From assembly GCF_021083645.1 (NCBI RefSeq), contig NZ_JAJNRQ010000001.1, positions 248,001 to 312,000 on the forward strand: a stretch of 64,000 nucleotides of DNA, written 5' to 3'. The translations under genes were made by a program, and so were the position numbers. Below the pieces are notes generated by a model. It did no database searches. It saw nothing but the letters and a program-made list of their open reading frames with translations, and had not been told where the DNA came from. The stretch is from Schaalia sp. lx-260 (GTDB taxonomy: Bacteria; Actinomycetota; Actinomycetes; Actinomycetales; Actinomycetaceae). Position 1 is the stretch's first letter; each line of letters begins with the position of its first letter. Below, piece after piece: positions 33,569 through 42,472 of this stretch.

Positions 33569-35125
33569 ATGCATAACACCGAAGGACCATACCTGCTTGG
33601 CATTGATTTCGGTACAGAATCATGCCGCGTCGCTATTTGTGACCTTAATGGTCATCCCCTCACATTTGCTGCCACTGCCTATCGCACCTACTACCCTCGT
33701 CCAGGCTGGGCCGAACAAAAGCCTGAAGACTGGTGGCAAGCACTCCAAGCATCCACTCACAAAGCACTTGCTGCAGCAGGAATCCCTACCTCATCAATTG
33801 CAGGAATCTCCTATGACGCCACCACATTGACGATGGTTGTCATGGATGAAAAAGGTGAAGAACTGTGCCCCGCCATCATGTGGATGGACGTGCGCGCCAC
33901 CGAACAAGCCAAACGCGCTGAGCAATCTGAATCAGTTGCCCGCCTATATAACGGGGGCGGCACTTCCCCTGCAATCGCTGAATGGCTTCCCTTCAAAGCT
34001 GCATGGCTACGTGAAAATAAGCCAGAAATCTGGGCAAAAGCCGCTCATATCGTTGATGCCCCAGACTGGGTGACCTACAAGCTCACCGGCGAATGGACAA
34101 TTAACATTAACTCTGCTGCTCACCGCATGTACTACAACCGCGATCGCGGCGGTTGGCCAGTAGATTTCTACGAAACCATTGGGTGCGGTGACATTTTCGA
34201 CAAACTTCCCACACGTGTTGAGGATATCGGCCGACAGATCGGTACCCTCGGCCTTATCCCAGCACAGTTACTTGGGTTGCGTCCGGGTATTCCGGTTGCT
34301 CAAGGTCCAGCAGACGCATGGGCTGGTCAGATCGGTCTTGGCGTACTCAACCCTGGTTCAGCAGCACTAATCACCGGTTCCTCCCATGTGCTTTCAGCTC
34401 AATCAGCCACAGAAATCCATGGCAAGGGCTTCTTTGGTGCCTACACTGATGGTGTTGTTCCTGGTCAATACACTGTTGAAGGCGGCGGCGTGTCCACAGG
34501 TTCAGTACTCAAATGGTTCAAAGATAACTTTGCTGCTGATCTTGTCGCCGCGGCAGAAAAAGTCGGCTTGAATCCTTACAAAGTACTCGACGAACAGGCT
34601 GCGAATATTCCTCCTGGCTGTGATGGCCTGGTCATCAATGAATACTTCCAAGGCAACCGCACACCATATTCAGATTCTCGGGCACGCGGAATTATTTCGG
34701 GCCTTTCCCTCATGCACACTCCAGCGCATATCTACCGTGCCATCATGGAAGCAGTATGCTACGGAACCGCGCACAATATTAAGGCTATGGAAGCAGCCGG
34801 ATTCTCCATCAACAAGATGGTGGCCTGCGGTGGCGCAACAAAGAGCCGCGACTGGATTCAGATGCACGCTGATGTTTCCGGTGCGCCTATCAGCCTTACT
34901 GAGGTGGGCGACGCTGTTGCTTTGGGTACCTGTATGGCAGCAGCGGTAGGCGCAGGTTTCTACAGCGATCTGCAAGAAGCCGCTCAGCATATGGTTCACG
35001 AAATTGATGTGCTTGAACCAAATCAAGAGCTACACGAAGAATACCAGTTCTTCCTTGGACGCTACATGGATAACTACGCTGCACTCCAAGAATCAATTCA
35101 TAAGACAGTGGACCATTTGGCCTGA
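33569..35125 (+). CDS. FGGY-family carbohydrate kinase (pentulose/polyol type)
   Basis: 518 residues; ATG 33569 is preceded by AAGGGAGAG. N-domain: LLGIDFGTESCRVAICDLNG, PGWAEQKPEDWWQAL, GISYDATTLTMVVMD, IMWMDVRATEQA. C-domain: ITGSSHVLSAQ, EYFQGNRTPYSDSRARGIISGLSL, EAVCYGTAHNIKAMEAAG, ACGGATKSRDWIQMHADVSG. This is the xylulokinase/erythritol-kinase side of the family. It is divergent from the ara-like operon, so two FGGY kinases flank one promoter region. It may phosphorylate a polyol first, as EryA does with erythritol, or D-xylulose. Confidence 0.85.
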   Translation: MHNTEGPYLLGIDFGTESCRVAICDLNGHPLTFAATAYRTYYPRPGWAEQKPEDWWQALQASTHKALAAAGIPTSSIAGISYDATTLTMVVMDEKGEELCPAIMWMDVRATEQAKRAEQSESVARLYNGGGTSPAIAEWLPFKAAWLRENKPEIWAKAAHIVDAPDWVTYKLTGEWTININSAAHRMYYNRDRGGWPVDFYETIGCGDIFDKLPTRVEDIGRQIGTLGLIPAQLLGLRPGIPVAQGPADAWAGQIGLGVLNPGSAALITGSSHVLSAQSATEIHGKGFFGAYTDGVVPGQYTVEGGGVSTGSVLKWFKDNFAADLVAAAEKVGLNPYKVLDEQAANIPPGCDGLVINEYFQGNRTPYSDSRARGIISGLSLMHTPAHIYRAIMEAVCYGTAHNIKAMEAAGFSINKMVACGGATKSRDWIQMHADVSGAPISLTEVGDAVALGTCMAAAVGAGFYSDLQEAAQHMVHEIDVLEPNQELHEEYQFFLGRYMDNYAALQESIHKTVDHLA

Positions 35126-35258
35126 CCTGAGTTCTGCGTATTTTTCGCTGAGGGGATCACTCGATGCCTCTCATATGCGGGAAAGACGTAAGCACTGAGA
35201 AAAATAATGGGGGAGGGGATCGGATTTTCCGGTTCCCTCCCTTATATTGCGACGCGCA

Positions 35259-36098
35259 TTAACGTGCCACCAAAATATTGACTTTTTCTTTTTCAAGTGT
35301 GGCAATGATTTTCTCTGGCGTGTGCGCATCAATGACAACATGCGTAAATTCTTGAAGCGTGGCGAACTCATAGAGTGCGCGTCGAGTAAATTTCGTGTGA
35401 TCGACGAGGAGAATCTTATTTTCAGCTGAATCGAGCATAGCCCGTTTAATCTCAGCATTTTCCTGGTAAGGATGGAAACAAGAAAAACGAGAAATCCCCG
35501 ATGTTGAAATAACACAAAAATCAGCATGAAGGGAACGAATGAAACCGGTAGCCGCATTTCCCATGAGCGCACGTGACCACGGCTGATATTCGCCACCTGT
35601 TACGACGAGCTTATTGGAATGGCTTTGAGCAACTTCAGAGGCTACAAGTAAAGAATTCGTGACCACGGTGATAGAAGCCTGATCGCCCAGAGCGCGAAGC
35701 AGCCACACTCCAGATGTGGAGTCGTCAAGCATCAGTGAACTACCTGCGGGGATGAGTGACACCGCGGCTGAAGCCACTGCTCGTTTGGCAGCCGAGGACT
35801 GTTCGAGGCGAAATTCAGCATCAGCTTCATGTAAGCCACTTGCTACCGCAACAACTTGGCCCCTGTGACGTTGAAGGATACCGCGTTCTTCCAAAATAGC
35901 GATATCACGATAGATCGTCATGAGGGATACGTCTGTCAGCTCTGCAAGGCGTTCCACGCTGGTCGTGCCGCCTTTAATTACAGCTTCAGCGATCATGAGT
36001 TGACGTGAGCGAGGGCCGTCCAGATGAGGGTTACCACCGCCTAATGGATTTTCATACACGGTGGCATCTTGTTCCTTCGCCGGTTTTTCTGATGTCAT
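35259..36098 (-). CDS. DeoR-family transcriptional regulator
   Basis: 279 residues. An N-terminal DeoR helix-turn-helix (RQLMIAEAVIKGG, then SVERLAELTDVSLMTIYRDIAILEERGILQRHRG) follows a 25-residue polar leader. The C-terminal DeoRC sensor has SLMLDDSTSGVWLLRALGDQASITVVTNSL and VISTSGISRFSCFHPYQENAEIKRAMLDSA; such domains bind phosphorylated sugars or polyols. Its place beside the FGGY kinase makes it the likely repressor of both arms of the cluster. Confidence 0.87.
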   Translation of the reverse strand: MTSEKPAKEQDATVYENPLGGGNPHLDGPRSRQLMIAEAVIKGGTTSVERLAELTDVSLMTIYRDIAILEERGILQRHRGQVVAVASGLHEADAEFRLEQSSAAKRAVASAAVSLIPAGSSLMLDDSTSGVWLLRALGDQASITVVTNSLLVASEVAQSHSNKLVVTGGEYQPWSRALMGNAATGFIRSLHADFCVISTSGISRFSCFHPYQENAEIKRAMLDSAENKILLVDHTKFTRRALYEFATLQEFTHVVIDAHTPEKIIATLEKEKVNILVAR

Positions 36099-36310
36099 TA
36101 TCCTCTCCCAACCGAAAATCGGTGTTGGGTACCTGCGCTCACTTGTACATATCTGAAAAGTGGTCGCCGCCTAAAAACGAATAACCACTTCCGTTTACGC
36201 GAGAGGTCGTTTGCAGTACAACGCGCCCTCACGAACTTCCCTCAGCTTATCAGTCTGAAAGAGCGGGGCAAAACGTGGAGCTCTTATGACATGCGTGGGA
36301 CAATAAAACA

Positions 36311-37174
36311 ATGAAAACGACGCAACAGGCGCGCAATTCTGCTGAAGGATACATCACCATTGCTGCTACACCTATTGGTGATATCGGTGACGCATCCCCC
36401 CGATTCGTACATGCGCTAGCGCAAGCAGATATTGTTGCTGCGGAAGACACCCGCCGCCTTTTAGCTTTAGCTCACCGGTTAGATGTACGAGTAGTCGGTT
36501 CCCTCATAAGTTTGCACGATCACAACGAGAAAGACCGCGCACATAGCCTTGTTGCTCAAGCGCAGAACGGTGCTCATGTTCTGCTTGTTTCTGATGCGGG
36601 AATGCCGACAGTATCTGACCCCGGATATCGAGTAGTCAGTGAAGCCGTGGAAGCAGGGGTGCGAGTCACAGCCTTGCCGGGTCCTTCGGCTCCCGTGACG
36701 GCTTTAGCTGTTTCTGGCCTGCCATCAGATCGTTTCAGTTTTGAGGGGTTCCTACCCCGTAAAGAAGGTGAAGCCCAACGTTTCCTTGACGGGCTCGCAC
36801 GAGATTCTCATACGCTCATATTCTTTGAATCTCCGCGGCGACTCCACCAGAGCCTACAGAAGATGGCACAAGCTTTTGGCCCACAACGCCGAGCAGTGAT
36901 CTGTCGTGAACTGACGAAAAGCCATGAAGAAATTATCCGAGGAGATCTGGAAAGCTTAATTGCGGCCACAGAAAATGACGTACTCGGTGAAATCACTATT
37001 GTTGTTGAGGGCTATCGTGGCATGGCTGATCCTGCAGATCATGTGGGCGCTGTTCTTGCCCTTGCTGCTGAAGGTATGCGACTGAAAGAGGCCGCAGGTC
37101 AGGTTGCTCAGGCTACGGGGGCAAGAAAAAATGACCTATATCAGGCGGCACTAGCGCATCGAGATTTGTCGTGA
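36311..37174 (+). CDS. rsmI: 16S rRNA (cytidine-1402-2'-O)-methyltransferase
   Basis: 287 residues. Tetrapyrrole-methylase fold: GYITIAATPIGDIGDASPR, IVAAEDTRRLLAL, LISLHDHNEKDRA, VLLVSDAGMPTVSDPGYRVVSEAVEAG, LPGPSAPVTALAVSGLPSDRFSFEGFLPRKEGE and ICRELTKSHEEIIRG. RsmI adds the ribose methyl on C1402 in the ribosomal P site using SAM. The length is typical. It stands alone between the DeoR gene and the permease, with no obvious operon partner. Confidence 0.93.
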   Translation: MKTTQQARNSAEGYITIAATPIGDIGDASPRFVHALAQADIVAAEDTRRLLALAHRLDVRVVGSLISLHDHNEKDRAHSLVAQAQNGAHVLLVSDAGMPTVSDPGYRVVSEAVEAGVRVTALPGPSAPVTALAVSGLPSDRFSFEGFLPRKEGEAQRFLDGLARDSHTLIFFESPRRLHQSLQKMAQAFGPQRRAVICRELTKSHEEIIRGDLESLIAATENDVLGEITIVVEGYRGMADPADHVGAVLALAAEGMRLKEAAGQVAQATGARKNDLYQAALAHRDLS

Positions 37175-37313
37175 ACAAAAGTGCTCATAGTGTACTGATA
37201 AGCGGAAATGCCATATTTTAGAACGAACAGCGCTACTGGAAAGCAATACTTCACAATAGGCAGGTGTGTTCCACATACGCATATGCGGACACAGTGAATA
37301 CAAGGAGATTGGA

Positions 37314-38774
37314 ATGCCTGACAGCGGCACGCCTGCAGAGCGTCATACATTGAAGCGCACATTGCGTACACGACATTTAACGATGATTGCTATCGGCGGT
37401 TCGATAGGCACTGGCCTTTTTGTTGCTTCCGGTGAAACTATCTCCACAGCCGGTCCTGGTGGCGCTCTGGTGGCTTACACCTTGATTGGTTTCATGGTGT
37501 ACCTGCTGATGCAGTCTCTGGGTGAAATGGCGACATATTTACCAGTGGCTGGCTCTTTTGGGGAGTATGGGACACGTTTTATTAGCCCAAGTTTTGGTTT
37601 CGCTTTGGGGTGGAATTATTGGTTTAACTGGGCAATTACGGTGGCAGCAGAATTGTCAGCAGCGGCGCTTGTCATGAAATTCTGGTTTCCGGATACTCCC
37701 GGCTGGGTTTGGTCAGCGCTCTTTTTAGCAGTCCTTATTCTGTTGAATGCGCTGTCGGCGCGGGCCTACGGGGAAGGTGAATTCTGGTTTGCTTTTATTA
37801 AAGTAGTGACTGTTATTGTATTCCTTGTCCTCGGGTTATTGGTGATCCTCGGTATTCTTGGTGGAGAATCACCGGGTTTTGTTCACTGGGTTGAAGGGGA
37901 TGCGCCTTTTGTGGGCGGTGGAATGGGGATCCTCGCTATTTTTATGGTGGCGGGTTTCAGTTTCCAAGGGACTGAGCTTGTAGGGGTTGCCGCTGGTGAG
38001 GCTGATAATCCTTCTCAGACAGTGCCGCGAGCTATTCGTACGATTTTCTGGCGTATTTTGCTGTTCTATATTGGGACGATCGCTGTCATTGGTTTCTTGA
38101 TTCCTTACGCCGATCCGAATTTGTTGAACTCTGAGATTTCAGATATTTCAGTGTCTCCTTTTACTTTGGTATTTCATCGTGCGGGGATTGCTGCTGCTGC
38201 GGCGGTGATGAATGCGGTGATTTTAACGTCGATTCTTTCTGCTGGTAATTCGGGTCTGTATGCTTCTACTCGTATGTTGTACGCTTTGGCTCAACGCGGT
38301 TCGGCGCCAGCGGTATTTGGCCGCACAAATAAGTACGGTGTTCCTGTTCTTGCTTTGGCTGCGACTGCGGCAATTGGTGCTATTTGTTTCATTTCCTCAT
38401 TAATCGGTGATGGTGCGGCCTATACGTGGTTGGTGAATGCTTCAGGTTTGGCTGGCTTTATTACGTGGATGGGTATTGCTTGGTCGCATATGAAGTTCCG
38501 TCAGGCTTTGGCGGCTCAAGGTTTTGATGTTGCGCGTTTGCCTTATCGGGCGCGCTTGTATCCTGCGGGTCCGATTATTGCCTTGGTGATGTGTGCCATC
38601 GTGGTGGTGGGGCAGAACGTAGAGGCGTTGCTAGGAAATGCTGATATGACAGCTTTACTGTCCAGTTATATTGGTTTGCCATTGTTCTTATGCGTGTGGC
38701 TGATACATAAAGTTGTTACCCGACAGCCAAAAGTCGATCCAGCGCAGGCAGATTTAACCTCTGTTGGCCAGTAG
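37314..38774 (+). CDS. Amino-acid permease, LysP-like (APC superfamily)
   Basis: About 486 residues from ATG 37314 with AAGGAG 7 bases upstream. TM1 has IGGSIGTGLFVASGETISTAGPGGALVAY and TM3 SFGEYGTRFISPSFGFALGWNYWFNWAITV, with WWFPDTPGW-like FWFPDTPGWVWSA next, close to lysine-specific permeases. About twelve helices in all. LysP imports lysine by proton symport; histidine or other basic amino acids are possible. A terminator-like hairpin follows. Confidence 0.87.
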   Translation: MPDSGTPAERHTLKRTLRTRHLTMIAIGGSIGTGLFVASGETISTAGPGGALVAYTLIGFMVYLLMQSLGEMATYLPVAGSFGEYGTRFISPSFGFALGWNYWFNWAITVAAELSAAALVMKFWFPDTPGWVWSALFLAVLILLNALSARAYGEGEFWFAFIKVVTVIVFLVLGLLVILGILGGESPGFVHWVEGDAPFVGGGMGILAIFMVAGFSFQGTELVGVAAGEADNPSQTVPRAIRTIFWRILLFYIGTIAVIGFLIPYADPNLLNSEISDISVSPFTLVFHRAGIAAAAAVMNAVILTSILSAGNSGLYASTRMLYALAQRGSAPAVFGRTNKYGVPVLALAATAAIGAICFISSLIGDGAAYTWLVNASGLAGFITWMGIAWSHMKFRQALAAQGFDVARLPYRARLYPAGPIIALVMCAIVVVGQNVEALLGNADMTALLSSYIGLPLFLCVWLIHKVVTRQPKVDPAQADLTSVGQ

Positions 38775-38801
38775 AAATTAGCGGACGTAGGTCCTTTATA
38801 T

Positions 38802-38854
38802 CCCCTTTACAAGAGCGCGTGTTGCGTTGTTTTGTTAAGGGGATTGCTGTTTTT
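38802..38854 (+). terminator. Terminator after the permease gene
   Basis: CCCCTTTAC (38802-38810) pairs with GTTAAGGGG (38834-38842), with one mismatch, and is followed by TTTTT at about 38850. Confidence 0.55.
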
Positions 38855-38900
38855 GGCCTATAGTCCCTGTTTTTAGGTGGCGTTTCCTGAAAAAAGTAGG

Positions 38901-38926
38901 TAATATTTCGGGTACCCGAAAAATTA
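38901..38926. promoter_or_regulatory. Palindromic operator of the metal-transport operon
   Basis: TTTCGGGTACCCGAAA (38906-38921) is a perfect 16-bp palindrome. The flanks TAATA and AATTA extend it to 26 bp with one mismatched pair. It ends 14 bases before the GTG of the binding protein, so a bound regulator would block transcription start or the ribosome site. It does not match the DtxR/IdeR iron box of the haem operon, pointing to a different metal regulator. Confidence 0.65.
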
Positions 38927-38939
38927 CGAAAGAGGTATC

Positions 38940-39890
38940 GTGCGTACATTTTCCCGCATCCGCGCAACCGTCGTGAGCACCATATCCATTGCAGCCCTTT
39001 TCCTTGCTGCATGCAGCTCAACAAACACAGCACCATCTGGCACACAAAGCGCCACACCCACAGGCGATAAACCAACAGTGGCCACCACATTCACAGTCCT
39101 CGCAGATATTGCACGCAACGTCGCTGGTGAATACTTGGACATTGTCTCTATCACCAAAGAAGGCGCAGAAATCCACGGATACGAACCCACACCGGGGGAT
39201 ATCGCAAAAGCCTCAAAAGCTCGCCTTGTCATCGACAACGGCCTTGGCCTTGAATTATGGTTTGAAAAATTTATCGCCGAAGCAGCCGTCCCACATATCG
39301 TGGCCTCTCAAGGAGTCCCCTCGATTCCTATTGCTGAAGATGCTGCTCAAGGGCACGACAACCCCCATGCCTGGATGTCACCAACGCACGTAAAAACCTA
39401 CGTTGATAATATGGCGCGCGCATTTGCTGACATTGACCCAGAACACGCGCAGGCATACCGAAACAACGCTGAAACCTACAAAACAAAACTCGACAAAGTG
39501 CGCACAGACCTCATTGATACCCTCTCTGTTCTACCCGAAAACCAACGCGCATTAGTTACCTGTGAAGGCGCATTCAGCTACCTCGCAAAAGACGCAGGAC
39601 TCACTGAAAAATACCTGTGGGCAGTAAACGCAGAAAACCAAGCAACCCCAGGGCAAATTGCCTCAGCCATTGAATTTGTGAAAGAGCATAACATTCCCGC
39701 AGTATTTTGTGAATCAACCGTTTCAGACGCTCCCATGCAACAAGTCGTCGATGCCACCGACGCGCAATTTGGTGGAGTACTCTACGTCGATTCCCTCAGT
39801 GATAAAAATGGTCCGGTTCCTACCTACCTTGACCTGATTACACACGATGCTCAACTCATCGCTCACGCCCTTACCGGAGCAAAAAATTGA
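38940..39890 (+). CDS. mntA: Manganese/iron ABC transporter substrate-binding lipoprotein
   Basis: 316 residues from GTG 38940 with AAAGAGG upstream. Lipobox LFLAACSS (Cys25). Cluster A-I metal-binding fold: TFTVLADIARNVAG, GAEIHGYEPTPGDIAKASKARLVI (first His), HDNPHAWMSPTHVKTYVDNMARAF (second His), LVTCEGAFSYLAKDAG, IPAVFCESTVSDAPMQQV (Glu), and LYVDSLSD (Asp). The His-rich loop of zinc binders (ZnuA) is missing, and the ligand set His-His-Glu-Asp fits Mn or Fe. The ATPase gene starts 4 bases inside this one. Confidence 0.88.
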   Translation: MRTFSRIRATVVSTISIAALFLAACSSTNTAPSGTQSATPTGDKPTVATTFTVLADIARNVAGEYLDIVSITKEGAEIHGYEPTPGDIAKASKARLVIDNGLGLELWFEKFIAEAAVPHIVASQGVPSIPIAEDAAQGHDNPHAWMSPTHVKTYVDNMARAFADIDPEHAQAYRNNAETYKTKLDKVRTDLIDTLSVLPENQRALVTCEGAFSYLAKDAGLTEKYLWAVNAENQATPGQIASAIEFVKEHNIPAVFCESTVSDAPMQQVVDATDAQFGGVLYVDSLSDKNGPVPTYLDLITHDAQLIAHALTGAKN

Positions 39891-40660
39891 CCCAGACAAC
39901 GCCTACACAAGAGCACACAGCTCTAAAAGTGACACACCTATCTGTTGACTACGGTGACGTACACGCATTAGATGATGTCAATTTGACACTGCAATCTGGA
40001 AAGCTGTGTGCTCTTGTCGGTGTGAACGGGTCAGGTAAATCAACCCTCCTGAAATCCATACTCGGACTCGTCAAACCAACCACCGGAACAATAACCATCG
40101 GCGGTTTGAACCCAGCCCGAGCACGAGCTGCCGGAAGAATCGCTTACGTACCTCAAAACGAAGATGTCGATACCACCTTCCCCATCAGCGTCGAAGATAT
40201 TGTGATTTCTGGTCGTCAAAGACATATGGGCTTCCTACGACGCCCCCGAAAAGCAGATAAAAACGCAGTCGATCAAGCAATAGAAATGGTCGGCCTAACA
40301 GACCTACGGCACCGACAAATTGGTGCCCTCTCTGGCGGCCAAAGAAAACGCGCTTTCGTTGCCCGAGGCATAGCGCAAGACGCGCAACTCCTACTCTTTG
40401 ACGAGCCTTTCGCTGGAGTAGACCACGCTTCAGAACAAACAATCCGTACACTCATGCGCGGCTTGGCCACACGTAATAAAACACTGCTAGTAGCCACACA
40501 TGACCTCGCGGGACTATCCACTTTCGCAGATGAAGCACTCCTGCTCGCCGGCAGAGTCCTCATCCACGACACTCCAGATATTGTCTGTACCCCAGAAATC
40601 CTCGCACAAGTTTTCGGAATCGTCGCTAACAAAAGCACGTCGAATTCCACAGAAAACTAA
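39887..40660 (+). CDS. mntB: Manganese/iron ABC transporter ATPase
   Basis: 257 residues from TTG 39887, overlapping the upstream stop codon, so translationally coupled. Walker A LVGVNGSGKSTLL, Q-loop YVPQNEDVDTTFPISVEDIV, signature LSGGQRKRAFVARGI, Walker B LLLFDEPFAGVD, H-switch VATHD. It belongs to the Mn/Zn ABC subfamily, whose members typically have FPxSVxDVV after the Q-loop. It energises the permease encoded 87 bases downstream. Confidence 0.92.
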   Translation: MTQTTPTQEHTALKVTHLSVDYGDVHALDDVNLTLQSGKLCALVGVNGSGKSTLLKSILGLVKPTTGTITIGGLNPARARAAGRIAYVPQNEDVDTTFPISVEDIVISGRQRHMGFLRRPRKADKNAVDQAIEMVGLTDLRHRQIGALSGGQRKRAFVARGIAQDAQLLLFDEPFAGVDHASEQTIRTLMRGLATRNKTLLVATHDLAGLSTFADEALLLAGRVLIHDTPDIVCTPEILAQVFGIVANKSTSNSTEN

Positions 40661-40747
40661 AAACTCAAGAAACGTCGATACGTGCTCTCACAATGGCTGC
40701 ATGCAGCACCCCAAAAACAGAGCACACGAAAAACGACGAGGAAAAGC

Positions 40748-41644
40748 ATGCTCCACGCGATACTCATTGACTACATCATCGAACCTTTCAGCTACGGATT
40801 CATGACACGTGCCCTAGTAACTTCTATGGCCGCCGCACTGGTATGCGCTTTGCTTTCATGCTGGCTCATACTGGTCGGATGGTCCCTTATGGGTGATGCT
40901 GTATCCCACGCCGTCTTACCCGGTGTTGTCTTGGCCTATATCCTTGGAATTCCTTTCGCCATCGGCGCTTTTATCTCGGGAGCCTTATCGGTGGCCCTCA
41001 TCGGAATTGTTAAACAAAAAACACGCATCCGCGAAGATGCTGCAATAGGCATTGTCTTTACTATTTTCTTTGCGACAGGCCTGCTTCTTGTCTCTATCAC
41101 ACCCAGCCATGTTGACCTCACACACATTATTTTTGGCAACATCCTTGGTGTCCTCACAAAAGACATGATTCAAGTCATCATCCTCTCACTGGCTGTCGCA
41201 ACAGTCCTGATTCTTTTGCGCAAAGACCTCATCCTCAACGCCTTCGACCCCGTTCATACTTTCGCAGTAGGACTTTCCCCTAAACGCCTCAACGCATTTC
41301 TCCTCGGCGCGCTCGCGGTGACAACAGTGGTTGCCTTACAAGTCGTCGGCGTCATCCTCGTCGTCGCCTTACTTATCATCCCAGGAGCAACTGCGCGCCT
41401 ACTCACAGATCGTTTCGGACGTATGCTTGTCATCGCCCCACTATTTTCCATCGCATGCACATTTATTGGAATACTCGTGAGCTACCACAAAGACGTTGCC
41501 TCAGGAGCCATGATCGTTATTGTCCACGGTATCGGATTTTGTATCGCGTGGCTGCTTTCCCCCAGAGTGGGCCTGTATCGAATAATGAAAAACCGTTCCC
41601 TCGCCCGCAAACGTATGAGGGAAACAGTATCCGCCACCTCGTAA
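40748..41644 (+). CDS. mntC: Manganese/iron ABC transporter permease
   Basis: About 298 residues from ATG 40748 (GAGGAAAAGC upstream); the longer frame from 40682 adds a basic, unconserved tail. ABC-3 family: IEPFSYGFMTRALVTSMAAALVCALLSCWLILVGWSLMGDAVSHAVLPGVVLAY is diagnostic, followed by REDAAIGIVFTIFFATGLLL and a run of eight or nine helices with LQVVGVILVVALLIIPGATARLL. It completes the binding-protein, ATPase, permease operon. Confidence 0.92.
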   Translation: MLHAILIDYIIEPFSYGFMTRALVTSMAAALVCALLSCWLILVGWSLMGDAVSHAVLPGVVLAYILGIPFAIGAFISGALSVALIGIVKQKTRIREDAAIGIVFTIFFATGLLLVSITPSHVDLTHIIFGNILGVLTKDMIQVIILSLAVATVLILLRKDLILNAFDPVHTFAVGLSPKRLNAFLLGALAVTTVVALQVVGVILVVALLIIPGATARLLTDRFGRMLVIAPLFSIACTFIGILVSYHKDVASGAMIVIVHGIGFCIAWLLSPRVGLYRIMKNRSLARKRMRETVSATS

Positions 41645-41738
41645 AATGCAGGGGATACCCCAGTGAAATACCTGAAACATACCCTAAAAGCGGCTTGGGC
41701 CTGCCTCCGTAATCTTCCCTGAAATGCGGCCACCCTGC

Positions 41739-42320
41739 TTACCAGCGAGCATCACACGAACGAACTAGCGCAACACCGCGCTCACACATAACACGAGAAG
41801 CTTTTTCCCCAAGCTCAGGGGTGACCGGAACCGTCAAATCAGAAAACACTCGCACAGAAAACCCATATTTCACCGCGTCACACGCAGTCTCACATACACA
41901 ATGCGACTGAGCTAAACCAACAATATCCACATGAGTGACGCCTGCCCCAGTCAGCAGCGCATTTAAAGAAACCCCTTCATCATTCATCCCCTCAAAACCT
42001 GAATAAGCTGCGCCATAGTGACCTTTACGAATCGCCGCATCATATGCGAAACCCTGCAAAGCCGGATGAATACGCGCGTTCACTGTTCCCGCCTGTGCAT
42101 GAGGCGGCCACGTATCCACATAATCTGGGGTCGCAGAAAAATGAGCACCCGGGTCAATATGCCAATCCTGTGTAGTGATGAGCAGGCGATAACGATCACG
42201 GTTCTTTTCAAGGAAATAGGCAATATCCTCTGCGCATCTGTCGCCACCCAGAATAGGGAGTTCTCCGCCTTCGCAAAAAGTCGGCTGAACATCAACAATG
42301 ATGAGCGCTCGTATCACCAT
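41739..42320 (-). CDS. pncA: Nicotinamidase (isochorismatase superfamily)
   Basis: 193 residues from ATG 42320 with AGGAG upstream. The catalytic triad is visible: Asp in IIVDVQPTFCEGG, Lys in RKGHYGAAYSGFEG, Cys in AQSHCVCETACDAV. The metal-site segment TTQDWHIDPGAHFS supplies Asp and His residues. The enzyme hydrolyses nicotinamide to nicotinate for NAD salvage and activates pyrazinamide in mycobacteria. It is convergent with the metal transporter operon and divergent from metG. Confidence 0.9.
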   Translation of the reverse strand: MVIRALIIVDVQPTFCEGGELPILGGDRCAEDIAYFLEKNRDRYRLLITTQDWHIDPGAHFSATPDYVDTWPPHAQAGTVNARIHPALQGFAYDAAIRKGHYGAAYSGFEGMNDEGVSLNALLTGAGVTHVDIVGLAQSHCVCETACDAVKYGFSVRVFSDLTVPVTPELGEKASRVMCERGVALVRSCDARW

Positions 42321-42472
42321 GATCTCCTGACGTTGAACATAATTTCCCGGTAACGCTAACAAGTCACACCATAGCTGAATATCCGCAGCAACAAAAGAAC
42401 ACGAATGTGTCACACGTCCACGAAGCATAAGGATAAGCAAAGTCCCGAAGTAACATGACTAAACTACGCAGT

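Noticed and set aside
33462-33830. 122-codon ORF overlapping the FGGY kinase start
   Set aside because: Out-of-frame shadow of the kinase gene; the kinase has the ribosome site and conserved N-terminus.
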